Made by a program: the position numbers and the translations under genes | The notes under the pieces: generated by a model | Told to the model about the DNA's origin: nothing | Databases searched by the model: none | Seen by the model: only the letters and a program-made list of their open reading frames with translations | Shown: one piece after another, positions 27,494 through 39,500 of the stretch | How positions within the stretch are numbered: position 1 is the stretch's first letter | Layout of the letters: each line of letters opens with the position of its first letter | Assembly: GCF_036997485.1 (NCBI RefSeq) | Contig: NZ_JAWLPU010000003.1 | Span: 248,001 to 312,000, forward strand | Direction: 5' to 3' | Length of the DNA: 64,000 nucleotides | DNA from: Brachyspira pilosicoli | GTDB lineage: Bacteria; Spirochaetota; Brachyspiria; Brachyspirales; Brachyspiraceae

Positions 27494-28378
27494 ATGATAA
27501 TAAGTGCAAGCAGAAGAACGGATATTCCTTGTTATTACTGTGATTGGTTTTTTGACAGAATAAAAGAGGGGTATTGTTTAGTAAGAAATCCTTTTAACAG
27601 TCATCAGGTAAGTAAAATAGATTTGTCGGCTGATGTTGTTGATTGTATAGTGTTTTGGACTAAAGATGTCTCTCCTATGATTGATAAACTATATTTAATT
27701 AAAGACTATAAATATTATTTTCAATTTACAATTAACTCATACGGTGAAGATATAGAAAATGTTATTTCAAAGAGAAAAGAGAAAATAATATATTCGTTTA
27801 AAAGGCTTTCAGAGAAGATAGGAAAAGAAAAAGTTTTGTGGCGTTATGACCCTATTATTTTAAGCGATAAATATAGCCTTGATTATCATAAAAAACATTT
27901 TGAATATTTAATAAAAGAGCTTCATAACTATACCAAAAAATGCATAATAAGTTTTGTTGATATCTATAAAAAAATAGAAAGCAAAATAAAAGATATAAAT
28001 ATAAAAAAAGATGATGAGCATATTTTTGAATTATCTTCTTTTATTAGCGATATTTCTAAACATTATAATATAACTGTAGAAGCTTGCTGTGAGGATTTGC
28101 CTAATATTGCTAAAAGTAAATGCATTGATGAAAAGCTAATATCAAAGATAGTAGGGTATAATATAAAAGCAAAGAAAGACAAAAATCAAAGGCTTAATTG
28201 CGGGTGTGTTGAAAGTATTGACATAGGAGCTTACAACACTTGCTTATCTGATTGCATTTACTGTTATGCGAATAATAAAAATAACATCAAAAACTCTTCT
28301 GTATTTTTGGAGCAGTATAAGCAATTAAGTGATTTGGATATTGTTACAGAGAGAAAGTGCTATTCTTTAAAAGAGTAA
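27494..28378 (+). CDS. DUF1848 family protein (SPL-like radical SAM relative)
   Basis: The protein has 294 residues. The start MIISASRRTDIPCYYCDWFFDRIKEGYCLVRNPF is the DUF1848 signature. The block VFWTKDVSPMI and the run LWRYDPIIL are also typical. A CX3CX2C motif (CLSDCIYCYAN) lies near the C-terminus, an unusual place for a cluster motif, but this is normal for the family. Biochemical function is unknown. Confidence 0.9.
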   Translation: MIISASRRTDIPCYYCDWFFDRIKEGYCLVRNPFNSHQVSKIDLSADVVDCIVFWTKDVSPMIDKLYLIKDYKYYFQFTINSYGEDIENVISKRKEKIIYSFKRLSEKIGKEKVLWRYDPIILSDKYSLDYHKKHFEYLIKELHNYTKKCIISFVDIYKKIESKIKDINIKKDDEHIFELSSFISDISKHYNITVEACCEDLPNIAKSKCIDEKLISKIVGYNIKAKKDKNQRLNCGCVESIDIGAYNTCLSDCIYCYANNKNNIKNSSVFLEQYKQLSDLDIVTERKCYSLKE

Positions 28379-28452
28379 TTTATAATTTTATATATTTTTT
28401 TATATTTTATAATTTTTTAAAATGTATATAATTAAAAATTATGGAGGATGTT

Positions 28453-31400
28453 ATGGACTTAGAAAAAAAACTTGAACAATATTATGAAATCAATATAATG
28501 GATAATATAAAAATATGCGAATCTACAAATGATTTTAGCAAAATAAGAATGGGTCCTTATGATTATTTTTATAGTCAAGATGAATTTTTGAAAGATTATT
28601 TTTCTATAGAAGATGAGAAATTAAAAAAAAGATATGAACATTTAATGAAGATATTTATTTACGGAAAAGATAAGAAAGGAGAATACGGATATAGGTATGT
28701 TATTTTTGATTATATAGTCAATAGAGATTTTGAAAAGTCGCTTAGATATCTTACCTATGAATATGATAAAAAATATAAAGAGTATTCAAGAACTCTAAAT
28801 GGTGAAGGTTCAATATATAAAGTTTTTGATGATTTTAATAAATACTTTAGCAAAGAGTTTCATAAATATACAGATAAATATATTGATATTATTAATAACA
28901 ATGATAATAAAAAAATATTAAAAAAAATGGACAGAGATGCTGTAATACCATTGATTGCAATATGTTCTGTGATAAAAAATAATAAAGAATGCGATGAAAA
29001 ATATATTAATGCAGCTATAAAATCATTCGATGTTCTTCCTAATGTTTATGATACTTTAAATGTAATTGCTGCTCTTTTGGATAAAAATGAAGATATAAAA
29101 AATAAATTTATAGAAGTGCTTAATAAAAATGAAGAATATATCATTGACATGAATATTATACTTGGATATTATTTAAGAACATTAGATTATACAAATCCTT
29201 ATAAAGCTAAAGAGAAATTCTTTAATGCAATAAATTATCCAAATGATTTTACATTTATAGCACAGCATTTTGAGAACTATTTTCATTATGAGTTTATTTA
29301 TGGGGCAAGAGATTTATATTTGAATCATAAAGAAGATTTTTATAAAATTTATAATTTTGTAGGAAACAGTTTAAATAGTGATAGGTACAATATTAATAGA
29401 AATAATGATAGAAACAAAAGAATATTTTTAGTGCTTAGCGGTATTTTATTAGAACATAATGATAAAAAAATAGACAATAATAATTTAAAAAAAGCTGCTG
29501 CTGTATTACAAACAATAGTGAATCATTTTACAAAAGAGGATACTGATAGATATACGAAACTTCCTCTTTTTTCTACTACAGAAAATATTGAAGAGATATT
29601 TGATAAAGATAAAAATAAAAACTTTGATGAGCTTATTAAATATTATACAGATAAAAGAAATGCTTATGTGCTTTACAGCAGATGGGATACTGCTCCAGAA
29701 ATAAGACTTAATTCAGAGCTTTATTATATATATCCGTTGTTTAATTATGACAGTGATGAAACAAAAAAATATAAAAAGTTTGCTATTGATGTTTTGAAAT
29801 ATTTGCCTATTCATCTTGGAATAAGAAAATATATAGAAGTTCAAGCCTCTATAGGAAATAAAACTCTAAAAGAAGTTATTGACAGTTTATTAAATAACAA
29901 AGAATTAAATATTACATTAAAAGAAATTTTATTATCATATTATTTTGATTATGCGGGAGATGCTTCTGGGTATTATTATAATGATGGAAGATGTTTGCCT
30001 ACGCTTTATCATGAGCTTAGATGTTTAGATGAAAATAATAATGTAGTGATAAACAGTGTGAAAGATGAATTATTTAAAAGCTATTTTGATGAAGTGCTAA
30101 ATATATTAAATGATGATAAGTTTCTAAAAGATAATATAGCACCAAACAAAAACGCTGCATTAGATTTATTGAAGAGTATATATAATAAAATTAATGATTA
30201 TAATATAGTTTACAAAGTTCTTGAAAATACAAATAGGGCAGAGGTTAAAAGATATTGTTTAAAACTTATTTCTGACAATGAAGCTATTACAAGAGAGTAT
30301 GTTGAAAAAATGTCTGAAAAAATAAAATCGTCAGAGCTTAAAGGAGCTTTAAAAAATATTATTAAGAATTGGAACTTAAAAAAATACGGTGATAATTTCA
30401 AAAGTATTGATGAGGCGTTGGAGTTTATTGACATTTACTACAACAAAAACTATGAGAAAAATATAAAGTTTTTAGATGATGTTAAGCTTACAAAAGTTTT
30501 ATACAAAAATGGCAAAGAGGCTGATGAGAGAGTATTTAAATATATTGTTATGGAGTATATGAATTTAGTAGAGCCTGCAAGATTAAAAGACTGCGACATG
30601 CTTGTTGATATTCTTGATGATTCTTCATTTGCTGATGCTTTGGAGAGTCTTTATAGTTATTGGAGCGATTCTAACTATGAAGCTGCAAAGAAAAATATAT
30701 TAATACCTTATTTGATATATTCTTATGATTTGAAAATAGATAAGGTTTATCCGCTCATAAAAGAGTTTGCAAAAGGCTCACGTACTGTTATGGCAGGATT
30801 TATTATAAAGTGTATGGCATTAAACGGAAAAAACTATGCATTAATATTGGTAGACGGACTTACAAGAAAAGCTCCTACTGCAAAAATAAAAGAAGTTGCA
30901 ATAGAGACAATGGAGAATGCTGCTTATATGCTTGATATGACCGCAGATGAGCTTTCAGATAGAATAATACCTAATTTTGGATTTAATCAAAAAGGCGAAA
31001 AAGTTCTAAACTACGGCGGAGAAGCTAAAAGAACATTCACATTATCAATAAACAATAATCTTGAACTTACAATTACAGACAATGAAAAAGAAAAGATAAT
31101 AAAATCACTTCCTGCCCCAAACAGCAAAGACGATAAAGCAGAAGCAGACAGTGCCAAAAAAGAATATACTACCCTCAAAAAAGAAATAAAGACTTTGATA
31201 CAGAATCAGAAAATAAGGCTTCAAAAAGTGTTATTAAACGGCAGAAAATGGACTTACAACAATTTTAAAACTGTATTTGTAGAAAACCCAATAATGAACA
31301 TGTTTGCTTTAAAACTTATTTGGGGTGCTTATGATGAGAACAACAATTTAATACAAAGTTTCAGGTATATGGAAGACGGCACTTTTAATACTGTTGACGA

Positions 31401-31899
31401 AGAAGAATATACTCTAAAAGAAGATAGCTTAATAACTTTAGTTCACCCTTTAGAATTAGATTCTAACACTATAGAGAAATGGAAAAGTCAATTATCAGAT
31501 TATGAGATAGTTCAGCCGATAGAGCAGCTTAATTTAAAATATGAAGAGATTACAGAAAAAGACATTAATGAAGATAGAATTAATTCTTTAAACTCCAAAA
31601 CAATAAAGGCAGGAGTATTAATGTCATTAGCAAGCAAATACGATATGGCAAGAGGTGAGACTATGGATGGAGGAAGTTTCTCTGAGTACATATTAAAAGA
31701 CAGTTACCTTAACATATCAGTTCACATTTCATTTGACTATATGTATTTCGGAATGGACGCTAATGAAGATGTTGGTTTTGGGGACATTGAGTTTTATGAG
31801 ATTAGTGACGGCATTGAGACTTTGATTAATCCTCTAAAAGTTAATAAAAGATTTGCTTCATCAATTTACAGTATAGTGAAGAGCGTTTTTGCTGACTAA
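28453..31899 (+). CDS. Giant DUF4132-domain protein
   Basis: The protein has 1148 residues. The ATG at 28453 is preferred over an in-frame ATG at 28441 because GGAGG (28443-28447) lies 5 bases before it. The first 700 residues are helical HEAT-like repeats rich in Lys, Asn, Asp and Tyr, with no signal peptide. The last 300 residues contain the DUF4132 pattern: NQKIRLQKVLLNGRKWTYNNFKTVFVENPIMNMFALKLIWGAY, then VHPLELDSNTIEKWKSQLSDYEIVQPIEQL. DUF4132 is related to WGR/MolR-type proteins; function is not established. It is probably monocistronic with a terminator. Confidence 0.8.
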   Translation: MDLEKKLEQYYEINIMDNIKICESTNDFSKIRMGPYDYFYSQDEFLKDYFSIEDEKLKKRYEHLMKIFIYGKDKKGEYGYRYVIFDYIVNRDFEKSLRYLTYEYDKKYKEYSRTLNGEGSIYKVFDDFNKYFSKEFHKYTDKYIDIINNNDNKKILKKMDRDAVIPLIAICSVIKNNKECDEKYINAAIKSFDVLPNVYDTLNVIAALLDKNEDIKNKFIEVLNKNEEYIIDMNIILGYYLRTLDYTNPYKAKEKFFNAINYPNDFTFIAQHFENYFHYEFIYGARDLYLNHKEDFYKIYNFVGNSLNSDRYNINRNNDRNKRIFLVLSGILLEHNDKKIDNNNLKKAAAVLQTIVNHFTKEDTDRYTKLPLFSTTENIEEIFDKDKNKNFDELIKYYTDKRNAYVLYSRWDTAPEIRLNSELYYIYPLFNYDSDETKKYKKFAIDVLKYLPIHLGIRKYIEVQASIGNKTLKEVIDSLLNNKELNITLKEILLSYYFDYAGDASGYYYNDGRCLPTLYHELRCLDENNNVVINSVKDELFKSYFDEVLNILNDDKFLKDNIAPNKNAALDLLKSIYNKINDYNIVYKVLENTNRAEVKRYCLKLISDNEAITREYVEKMSEKIKSSELKGALKNIIKNWNLKKYGDNFKSIDEALEFIDIYYNKNYEKNIKFLDDVKLTKVLYKNGKEADERVFKYIVMEYMNLVEPARLKDCDMLVDILDDSSFADALESLYSYWSDSNYEAAKKNILIPYLIYSYDLKIDKVYPLIKEFAKGSRTVMAGFIIKCMALNGKNYALILVDGLTRKAPTAKIKEVAIETMENAAYMLDMTADELSDRIIPNFGFNQKGEKVLNYGGEAKRTFTLSINNNLELTITDNEKEKIIKSLPAPNSKDDKAEADSAKKEYTTLKKEIKTLIQNQKIRLQKVLLNGRKWTYNNFKTVFVENPIMNMFALKLIWGAYDENNNLIQSFRYMEDGTFNTVDEEEYTLKEDSLITLVHPLELDSNTIEKWKSQLSDYEIVQPIEQLNLKYEEITEKDINEDRINSLNSKTIKAGVLMSLASKYDMARGETMDGGSFSEYILKDSYLNISVHISFDYMYFGMDANEDVGFGDIEFYEISDGIETLINPLKVNKRFASSIYSIVKSVFAD

Positions 31900-31910
31900 G
31901 TTTATTTAAC

Positions 31911-31992
31911 ACGCACGGTAATTAGATTAGAAATTTAAAGTAGTTAATAATGCAATTTGTGTTGTTAACTACTTTTTTGTTTGTCGTGCGGT
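31911..31992. repeat. CGCACGG...CGTGCGG element enclosing a terminator
   Basis: The ends ACGCACGGTAA (31911-31921) and CGTGCGG (31985-31991) are inverted. Inside, AAAGTAGTTAA (31937-31947) pairs perfectly with TTAACTACTTT (31965-31975) and is followed by TTTTG, which is a rho-independent terminator for the DUF4132 gene. The element is about 80 bases long, like those in the array downstream. Confidence 0.7.
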
Positions 31993-32021
31993 TTAAGATT
32001 TATATGTAAAAATCTATACTT

Positions 32022-32116
32022 CTTAAATGCAGTTCTTTTGGTTCTTTTATACCAATACCGAGTAGGTGCCTATCGGCAAAAGAACTGTGGGCGTGGGGGC
32101 AAAGCCACCACAAATA
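32022..32116 (-). repeat. Modular hairpin repeat, copy 7 (head only)
   Basis: The head hairpin GTTCTTTT with AAAAGAAC encloses the cassette ACCGAGTAGGTGCC, followed by the outer GC-rich part GGGGGCAAAGCC. No tail is present; the tandem array begins instead. Confidence 0.8.
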
Positions 32117-32142
32117 ATAAAAAACATAAAAATTTTATTGTT

Positions 32143-33045
32143 CTTTTTCCCCCCTTTAGGCTTTCTGTTTTTTCTTTTGTTTATGTCTTGATTTTCTTTT
32201 TTGTTTATGCTGTTGTTTTAGCTGCCCACCCAAGTTTTTTTATTTTTTAGTTTACATAACGCACGCTAAGATGAGCAAGGTTTGTAAATCGATTAATAAT
32301 ATAATTTTTGTTATGTTTAATAATAAGTTTACCGTGCGGAAAATGAAGCATTATTTAAAATAAAAATTTAATTACATTTCCCCCCTTTAGGCTTTCTGTT
32401 TTATTTTGTTTATGCGTTGATTTTCTTTTTTGTTTATACTGTTATTTTAGCTGCCCGCCCAAGATTTTTTTAAATTTATAGTTCGTACAACGCACGCTAA
32501 GATGAGCAAGGTTTGTAAATCGATTAATAATATAATTTTTGTTATGTTTAATAATAAGTTTACCGTGCGGAAAATGAAGCCCTGATTCAAATAAAAATTT
32601 AAATTACGTTCCCCGCCCTTTAGGCTTTCTGTTTTTTATTTTGTTTATGCGTTGATTTTCTTTTTTGTTTATACTGTTGTTTTAGCTGCCCACCCAAGTT
32701 TTTTTATTTTTTAGTTTATATAACGCACGCTAAATTAAGCAAGGTTTCTAAACTAATTAATAATGTAGTTTTTATTATATTTAAAAATCTTTTCACCGTG
32801 TGGTAAATGAAGCCCTGATTCAAATAAAAATTTAAATTACGTTCCCCGCCCTTTAGGTTTTCTGTTTTTTCTTTTATTTATGCGTTGATTTTATTTTTTT
32901 TGTTTATACTGTTATTTTAGCTACCCGCCCAAGATTTTTTTAAATTTATAGTTCGTACAACGCACGCTAAGCTAAGCAAGGTTTGTAAATCAATTAATAA
33001 TATAATTTTTGTTATGTTTTAAAACAATTTCACCGTGCGGTATTT
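32143..33045. repeat. Non-coding tandem array, four units of about 231-237 bases, alternating A-B-A-B
   Basis: Each unit runs from CCCTTTAGG through a T-rich stretch and AGCTGCCCRCCCAAG to an 80-base element starting CGCACGCTAA (32260, 32491, 32724, 32961) and ending ACCGTGYGG (32331, 32562, 32795, 33032). Units 1 and 3 share CCCACCCAAGTTTTTTTATT; units 2 and 4 share CCCGCCCAAGATTTTTTTAA and TTCGTACAACGCACG. The period therefore doubles to about 463 bases. On the minus strand each unit keeps a short frame ending LGRAAKITV, LGRVAKITV, LGWAAKTTA or LGWAAKTTV before a stop. No gene is seen in this 1.2-kb stretch. Confidence 0.88.
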
Positions 33046-33103
33046 TTGATATAGTCAAAGCAGAGTAGGTGATGTAAATTCTATTTATCATTTTGCTTCA
33101 TTA

Positions 33104-33131
33104 TTGACTTTAATATTATGTTTGTTATAAT
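33104..33131 (+). promoter_or_regulatory. Sigma-70 promoter of the STAS gene
   Basis: TTGACT (33104-33109), a 16-base spacer and TATAAT (33126-33131) lie 34 bases before the start. Confidence 0.7.
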
Positions 33132-33165
33132 ATTCTAAATAAGTCTTTAAGGAGAATAATATATT

Positions 33166-33498
33166 ATGAGTTTAAATATAGAAGATAAAGGTAAAGCAAA
33201 AATTGTTATGTTAGAAGGTAAATTAGATGTTAATTTATCTGTATCTTTAGAAAGTGAGTTAGATGCATTAATAGATTCTGGAAGTAATAATTTAATTTTA
33301 GAGATTTCTAAAGTTGAATATTTAAGTTCAAGCGGAATTAGAGTGTTTATTAATATGATGAGAAAGGTAAAAGATAAAAACGGAAGACTTGTTTTAGCTT
33401 CAGTGCCAGGCTCAATAAAAAAAATATTAAAAACTGTAGATTTAGAAGATTTATTTGAAGTTTTTGATACTGTTGATGAGGCTTTAGCTACATTCTAA
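33166..33498 (+). CDS. STAS-domain anti-sigma factor antagonist
   Basis: The protein has 110 residues and is a single STAS domain of the SpoIIAA/RsbV type. The phosphorylation-site loop YLSSSGIRVF (Ser at 54-56) follows strand NNLILEISKVE. It probably binds an anti-sigma kinase and is switched by serine phosphorylation. No partner kinase gene is adjacent. TAAGGAG precedes the ATG. It lies about 60 bases upstream of the giant lipoprotein, so possibly co-transcribed. Confidence 0.9.
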   Translation: MSLNIEDKGKAKIVMLEGKLDVNLSVSLESELDALIDSGSNNLILEISKVEYLSSSGIRVFINMMRKVKDKNGRLVLASVPGSIKKILKTVDLEDLFEVFDTVDEALATF

Positions 33499-33558
33499 AA
33501 TATTTTGAATGTTTTGTTTTAAGAATAATGATTTTTTAATTATTATTATAAAAGGTTT

Positions 33559-36500
33559 ATGAAATTAAGGCTATTATTATTACCATTATTTATTTTATTA
33601 TCTTGTGCATCCAGTCAAAAGAGTGCAGATTCTATTTTTAATAGCAGACCTTTTTTAAGAGAGTATAAAAGATATTCTCTAACTTCTGGAGAGGGGAATC
33701 CTGTATTAGATTCAGTTATAGACAGGGAAGGAACTTGGGTATATTATTCGAGAGAAAATGCAGGAAATACTGATATATTTGCTGTAGATTCTTATACGCT
33801 TGAAACTTTTAGGCTCACAAGAAGCCCGGGAATAGACTCCTCTGTATCTGTGGATAGTAAATCAAAATATTTGGTATTCTCTTCTACGAGAGATGATGCT
33901 TTTTCTGATATTTATTTATACAAATTAGTTAATCTTGGTATTAGAGCTTCAAAAAATAATTTAGAAAATTTAGAGCAGAGTATAATAAGAATAACAGACT
34001 ATAAAGGCTATGATACAGACCCAGAAATCTCTCATAATGCCGATATGATAGCTTTTGTTTCAGACAGAGAAGATAATATAAAAAAACTCTTCACAGTTAA
34101 GCCAAATGGTAAGGAAATAATTAAAAGAGCAGATATAGAAGCCTCTTCTCCTACATTCTCTTTTAATGACAGACATATTGCTTTTATTACTTCAAAAATA
34201 GGTGAGCCTTATTCTCAATTAGCAGTAGTAGACTTGCAAGCTAACTCCTACATCACAAATGATATTCAAACCAATTTGATGATTTTAACTGATACTAAAA
34301 CCTTTAAGTTTAATCCGTCATTTTACAACAACGACACTATAATTTATTTTGAAATAGCAAATGATACTGATAAAGACGGTAATTTAACATATAATGATAA
34401 AAGAAGATTAATGTCTTATTCTTTGTCTACAGGACAATATTATGTATTAGAAGAAAATACAAGTTTAAGCACATTTAATGTAGCTTATGAATCTGCTTTA
34501 GTAGGAAGCTATGTATTAAGCACTTCAGGCACTAGTATAGTAACTATGGGCTCTACCAAAGAATATTTCATTAAAGATGCTAATGCTAATGATATGTATA
34601 ATACCTTTGTTGCTTTGCCTTATAACAGAAAAGTTGAAGTAATAGAGAAGTTTTCAGAGTATTTCCCTTCAGATGAAGATAGGGGCAATGTATCAAAGGC
34701 TTATTTCGATGTAATGTATCAGGCCTATACTAATAACAACAGAGATATTTACAATACTTCAAAAAATGTTCTAACAACAGAATATACTAACACTTTTTAC
34801 GGATTTTTGGCTTTAAAGATAGATGAAAATTTTGACACTAATGATAATTGGCTTAATGCTTCATATTATACTACAAATGAATCAATTATCACAAGCAATG
34901 AAAATATAGTAAATGCTTTATCTTGGGCGGGTTACATATCTGCTAATGAAAAATATAATAAAAATAACACAAATGCTTCAACATTAGAAATGCTAAATAG
35001 TATAATAGACTATGACAGCAGCAAAGATTTATATGTATTAATATCAAAATTATATTCTCATTCACTTGAAGATAATAATTATAAATATCCTGCAGATGAG
35101 GATTTGTATAATAAACCTTATAGAAGAAAAGATTTAATATTTGCAGACAGACTTGAAATAGCAAAAGATTTTATAAAAGATTCAAAGATTCCTTATCAAA
35201 CTATAATAGATAATTCCCACCCATACTCACCATTATCTGTAGCAAGCAGACTTATATATTTAGACGGACTTATACTTGCTAAAAATTATGATGCGGCAAC
35301 CAATTTATTTCAGCCGTATATGGAATCAAAAAATGATATAATGCTTGCTTTGGGTTATTATGCTAATGCTAAAATATTATTAGACAAAAAAGATGATGCA
35401 GCTTATCAATTATTAGTAAATGCCGTAAAAAGCGGAGGCAAAAACTTTGAGCCTACTTATGAAGCAAAAGAATCCAAAAGAATACTTGCCAACTATTATA
35501 GAACTTTAGCAGACAATGCTTATAATGAAGAGAGATATAATATTGCTTATGACAATTATCAAGAAGTTTTAGTTTATAATCCTAATGATGCCAATGCTTC
35601 TTCAAGAATTATTGAAAGCGGACTTAGAGCATACAGCACCATAGAATCACTTGAGAAAACTATAGCAGAGAGGGAGAGAACTCTTTTATCTACAAGATAT
35701 TCAGAGCATGCAGCACATGCAGAGCTTGCTAATGCCTACTATTATTTGGCTAATAGATATTACGGCATAGCTATGTCTAAACAATATGACAGCGAAAGGT
35801 ATGTGCTTAGCGAGAAAAAAAGAGAAGACGGATTTTATTTGTATTTGAATAAGTCTTTTAATACTATAGTAGATAAAGCAGTCTCTTATATGGATTTTGC
35901 TATATTCCTTTATCCTGATGAAGAGAATTATTATATAAAAAAGGCTGAAATGCTTACATTTGCAGAAGCCTTAAAGATGCAGGTGCTTCAAAGCGATAAA
36001 ACATATAAAAGCATAATGGAATTAGTGCCAAGCTATAAAGACAATAATGTAAATAATGATAAATATATAGGCTACAATCAATTAACTCTTCAAACGCCAA
36101 ATTTGGAAAGCGAAATAATTGATTCTCTTATAATGGCTAAAAGCAAAATAAAAACTAAGCCTAATGTTGTATCTATAATGCTTGCAAACTCTTACTTAAT
36201 AAACGGCAGATACTCTGATGCAGCTAATGAATATAAAGAAGCTGAAATGCTATTAAACAGTGTAGGAAGCGACAAGAGTAAGGCTTGGTATCATTTCTTC
36301 TATGGATATTCTTTGTGGATGAACAATGATATTAATGGAGCTTATAGAGAATATAATAAAGCCAGAGAGATTTTTGAAAGACTTGGAGACAGTGAAGCAG
36401 TATACAAAATAGTAGGATACACTTCAGTTGCTGCCATTGAACAAAAAGACTACACTAAAGCTATTGAATCTTTATTAGAAAGAAATACTATAATTACAAA

Positions 36501-39500
36501 CAATGTAGAGCAGAATGAACTTAATGAACTTCTTATTGCTGCTTGCTACTTAAAACTTGAAGATTATAACAATGCATTAAAATACTGCGACAATGTGAAG
36601 GCAAAAATAGACAGTTTGGATTCTTCTTCATATAATCCAAATTATGTAAGTATTACTTTATATGGTGCTAATATCAATGTTGTAAACTTAGGGCTTGCTT
36701 CTTTCGGAGGATATATACCGGGTGAGCCTCTTAATGTTGATAAACAGCAGATGCTTTATTCTATATATCAAGAGCTTTATGAGAAGATGGGAAGATATTC
36801 AGAGGCAAGAGAAGCTTTATCTTCATATAGAAATTATATTATTAAAGATAAGCCAAAAAAATCAATACAGCCTTTAATGCTTTCTACCTACTACAATAAT
36901 GAAGGTTATTTATATTATAAGCAAGGCTCTGTTTCTAATTCTATTATGTCTTTTAGAAAGTCTATAGAAGAATACAGAAAAACTATAAACTCTAATGCCC
37001 TTAACAATAACCCAAGTTTAATATACGAAAATGCTCAAAATGATGCTAAAAACTATTTGAGCTTATCATCACTTTATTTAAGATATTTATCGCAAAATGA
37101 TTTAACTGCTATGAGAAGAGATTTTTTTATGGAGTTGTTTGATACTATAAAAACTCTTCAGGTGCTTTCTACAAACAACAGCGTAAGCTCTAAAGACAGA
37201 TTATTATTATATTCACATATAGCAGCTTTTCAATATATAATGGCTTTGAAGCTTACTTCTGAAGCTAATGATTTAATGCTTAACAGAAAGAAAAATGACG
37301 GCTCTTTGGATATGAGCATGCATGATGTTAATGTTCAAAGACTTTATATGCTAAAAAATGCTATTGATAGATATAAATATATACTCTCATCAAACTCAAA
37401 CTTCCCTGTGGACTTAAAGACTGAAATAATTATTCGCTATAATTTAGCTAAGGCTTATGAGCTTGCGGGCAATATTGAAGAGGCGGCGAGAGAATATATA
37501 TCTGCTTTTTCTAAGGCTAAGGTTAATGCTTTTGCAGTTGAGGAGATTGCCATACTTACTACTTTAATAGATTTTAGTGAGAAGTATAGAGATATTTATC
37601 CTGACAGTCTTGATGAGCCTGTAATGTATGTGTTTAGAATATTACAGAGATTAAGAGAAAGCGTATTTATGATTACTTTTGCAGAAGAAAATAACCCTAT
37701 ACTGCAGGAAGCAAGGTATAAAGTAATAGAGTTTTTGGAAGGCAATTATCCTGATGCGAGCATTAATATACTTGCTATGTTTGATGCAATAGATATGCGT
37801 AAGGATTTTTTAGATAAAAGGCTCTATACACTCGGAGAGAATAATTATTATCTTAGAGATTATTATAAACTATATGAAAAAGCTCTCTATGCTTATCAAA
37901 AATATTTGTCTGCAGTAACAGCTAATTATGACAAAAAATTAGAAGCATCATCTCTAAAAGAAATTACAGAATATGAAAAAGAGGCTATTAAAACTTTTGA
38001 AAATACGCCTATAAAAAATATAGTAATTTGCGATGTGAAGGCTACAGATATAGATAAATCAATGCGTAGTGATGAGACTCTAATATGGGATACTTATTTA
38101 GGTTATAGATTTGTGAGGGAGAACAAAAAGACTTATTTCTATTATCAAACTAATGACTTAATAAAGACAAAAAACTATGTTACTCATATTGGTGAGAGTC
38201 CTATTGTTATGAGCAGTAATAACAACGCATTTGTACGCGAGCTTTATGATTCTACTGAGTATATGCTTCCTCCTAAGGTTGCTTATGTTGATAACAGATT
38301 AATTTCTTTTTATAAGGTTAATAGAAACGACAGAAAAAATATAGATATGACTGCCTCTTCTGCAAGCAACACTCTTCTTACAAATAATGTAAACTATGCA
38401 GATAATTATAGAGAAAATGAAGCAAGAGTGATGCAGGTTAATTATGTAGAAAATGATAATAATGAAATTGATAATGAAATCAGTACTAATAATATAATTA
38501 CTAATAATATAACTAATACTACTACTCGCTCTACTAACAGAGTAAGAAAGTTTAGGTTTATACCGTTTAATGATTTATTAACTAACTCCTATGTGCCTTT
38601 GGTTGTGGACATTACAGATGCTAAGGCTTCTGATATATCAAACTTAATGAAAAAGAATTTCTACATACTTTATGCAGACAAGAAAACTTTTGATGAAAAT
38701 AAAGAAGTATTAAAAGAAGTTAATAATATAGCATTAGTAGTAGGCAATTCTAATACATATTCAAGAATAATGTTTTATACTAATTATTTCCAAAGTCTTG
38801 TAAGCAACTCTTTGGAAGATAGTATGAAAGGCTATGACAACAATCTCTTTACAGTATACGGAAAGCCAGATAATAGCATGACAACTCTTTCAAATGAAAC
38901 TTATAATTTCAAAAGCCGTTTGCTTGCATCATACAAAAAAACGCCTTCTGTTAGCATGATTTCTAATATTATAAGCTATTCACAATCTCCTAATGAGATT
39001 ATGTATAATTATGCTTATTTTATAGAAGATAGATATAATGTAAAAGACACCAACACTGCATACAATCTCTCTGAAGACGGATATAAATATTTTGCTTCCT
39101 CCTACAGTAATATAAGCGATTCTAATGCCTACTACTTTATGAAGGCAATGCTTCCTGTTTATAGAAGACTTGGAGATGAAGGGGCTGTTAAGGGTGCTAG
39201 AAGAGCTTTGCATTTTATGTATCTATACACAAATGAAAATTATCATTTAATAGATGAATACTTTACTCCTCGCACATTGTCAAGATTCTTAAAGTCAGGG
39301 GAGACTGTAGAAAATAATGTAAGATATGTAAATTATATAGCACAGAGAACTACAGGCACAAATAAAAATAAAATATTAGAAATAGCAGTGCTTTATGATT
39401 TAATATATGCTAAAACTCCTTTAGATAAAGTAACAAACTTGCTTACTCTAATGACAAATACAAATCAAATACTCACAGTTGCAAATACAATATTAGATAA

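Noticed and set aside
32143-33045. Possible CRISPR array
   Set aside because: The units are 231-237 bases and nearly identical throughout. There are no short direct repeats separated by unique spacers, and no cas genes are near.
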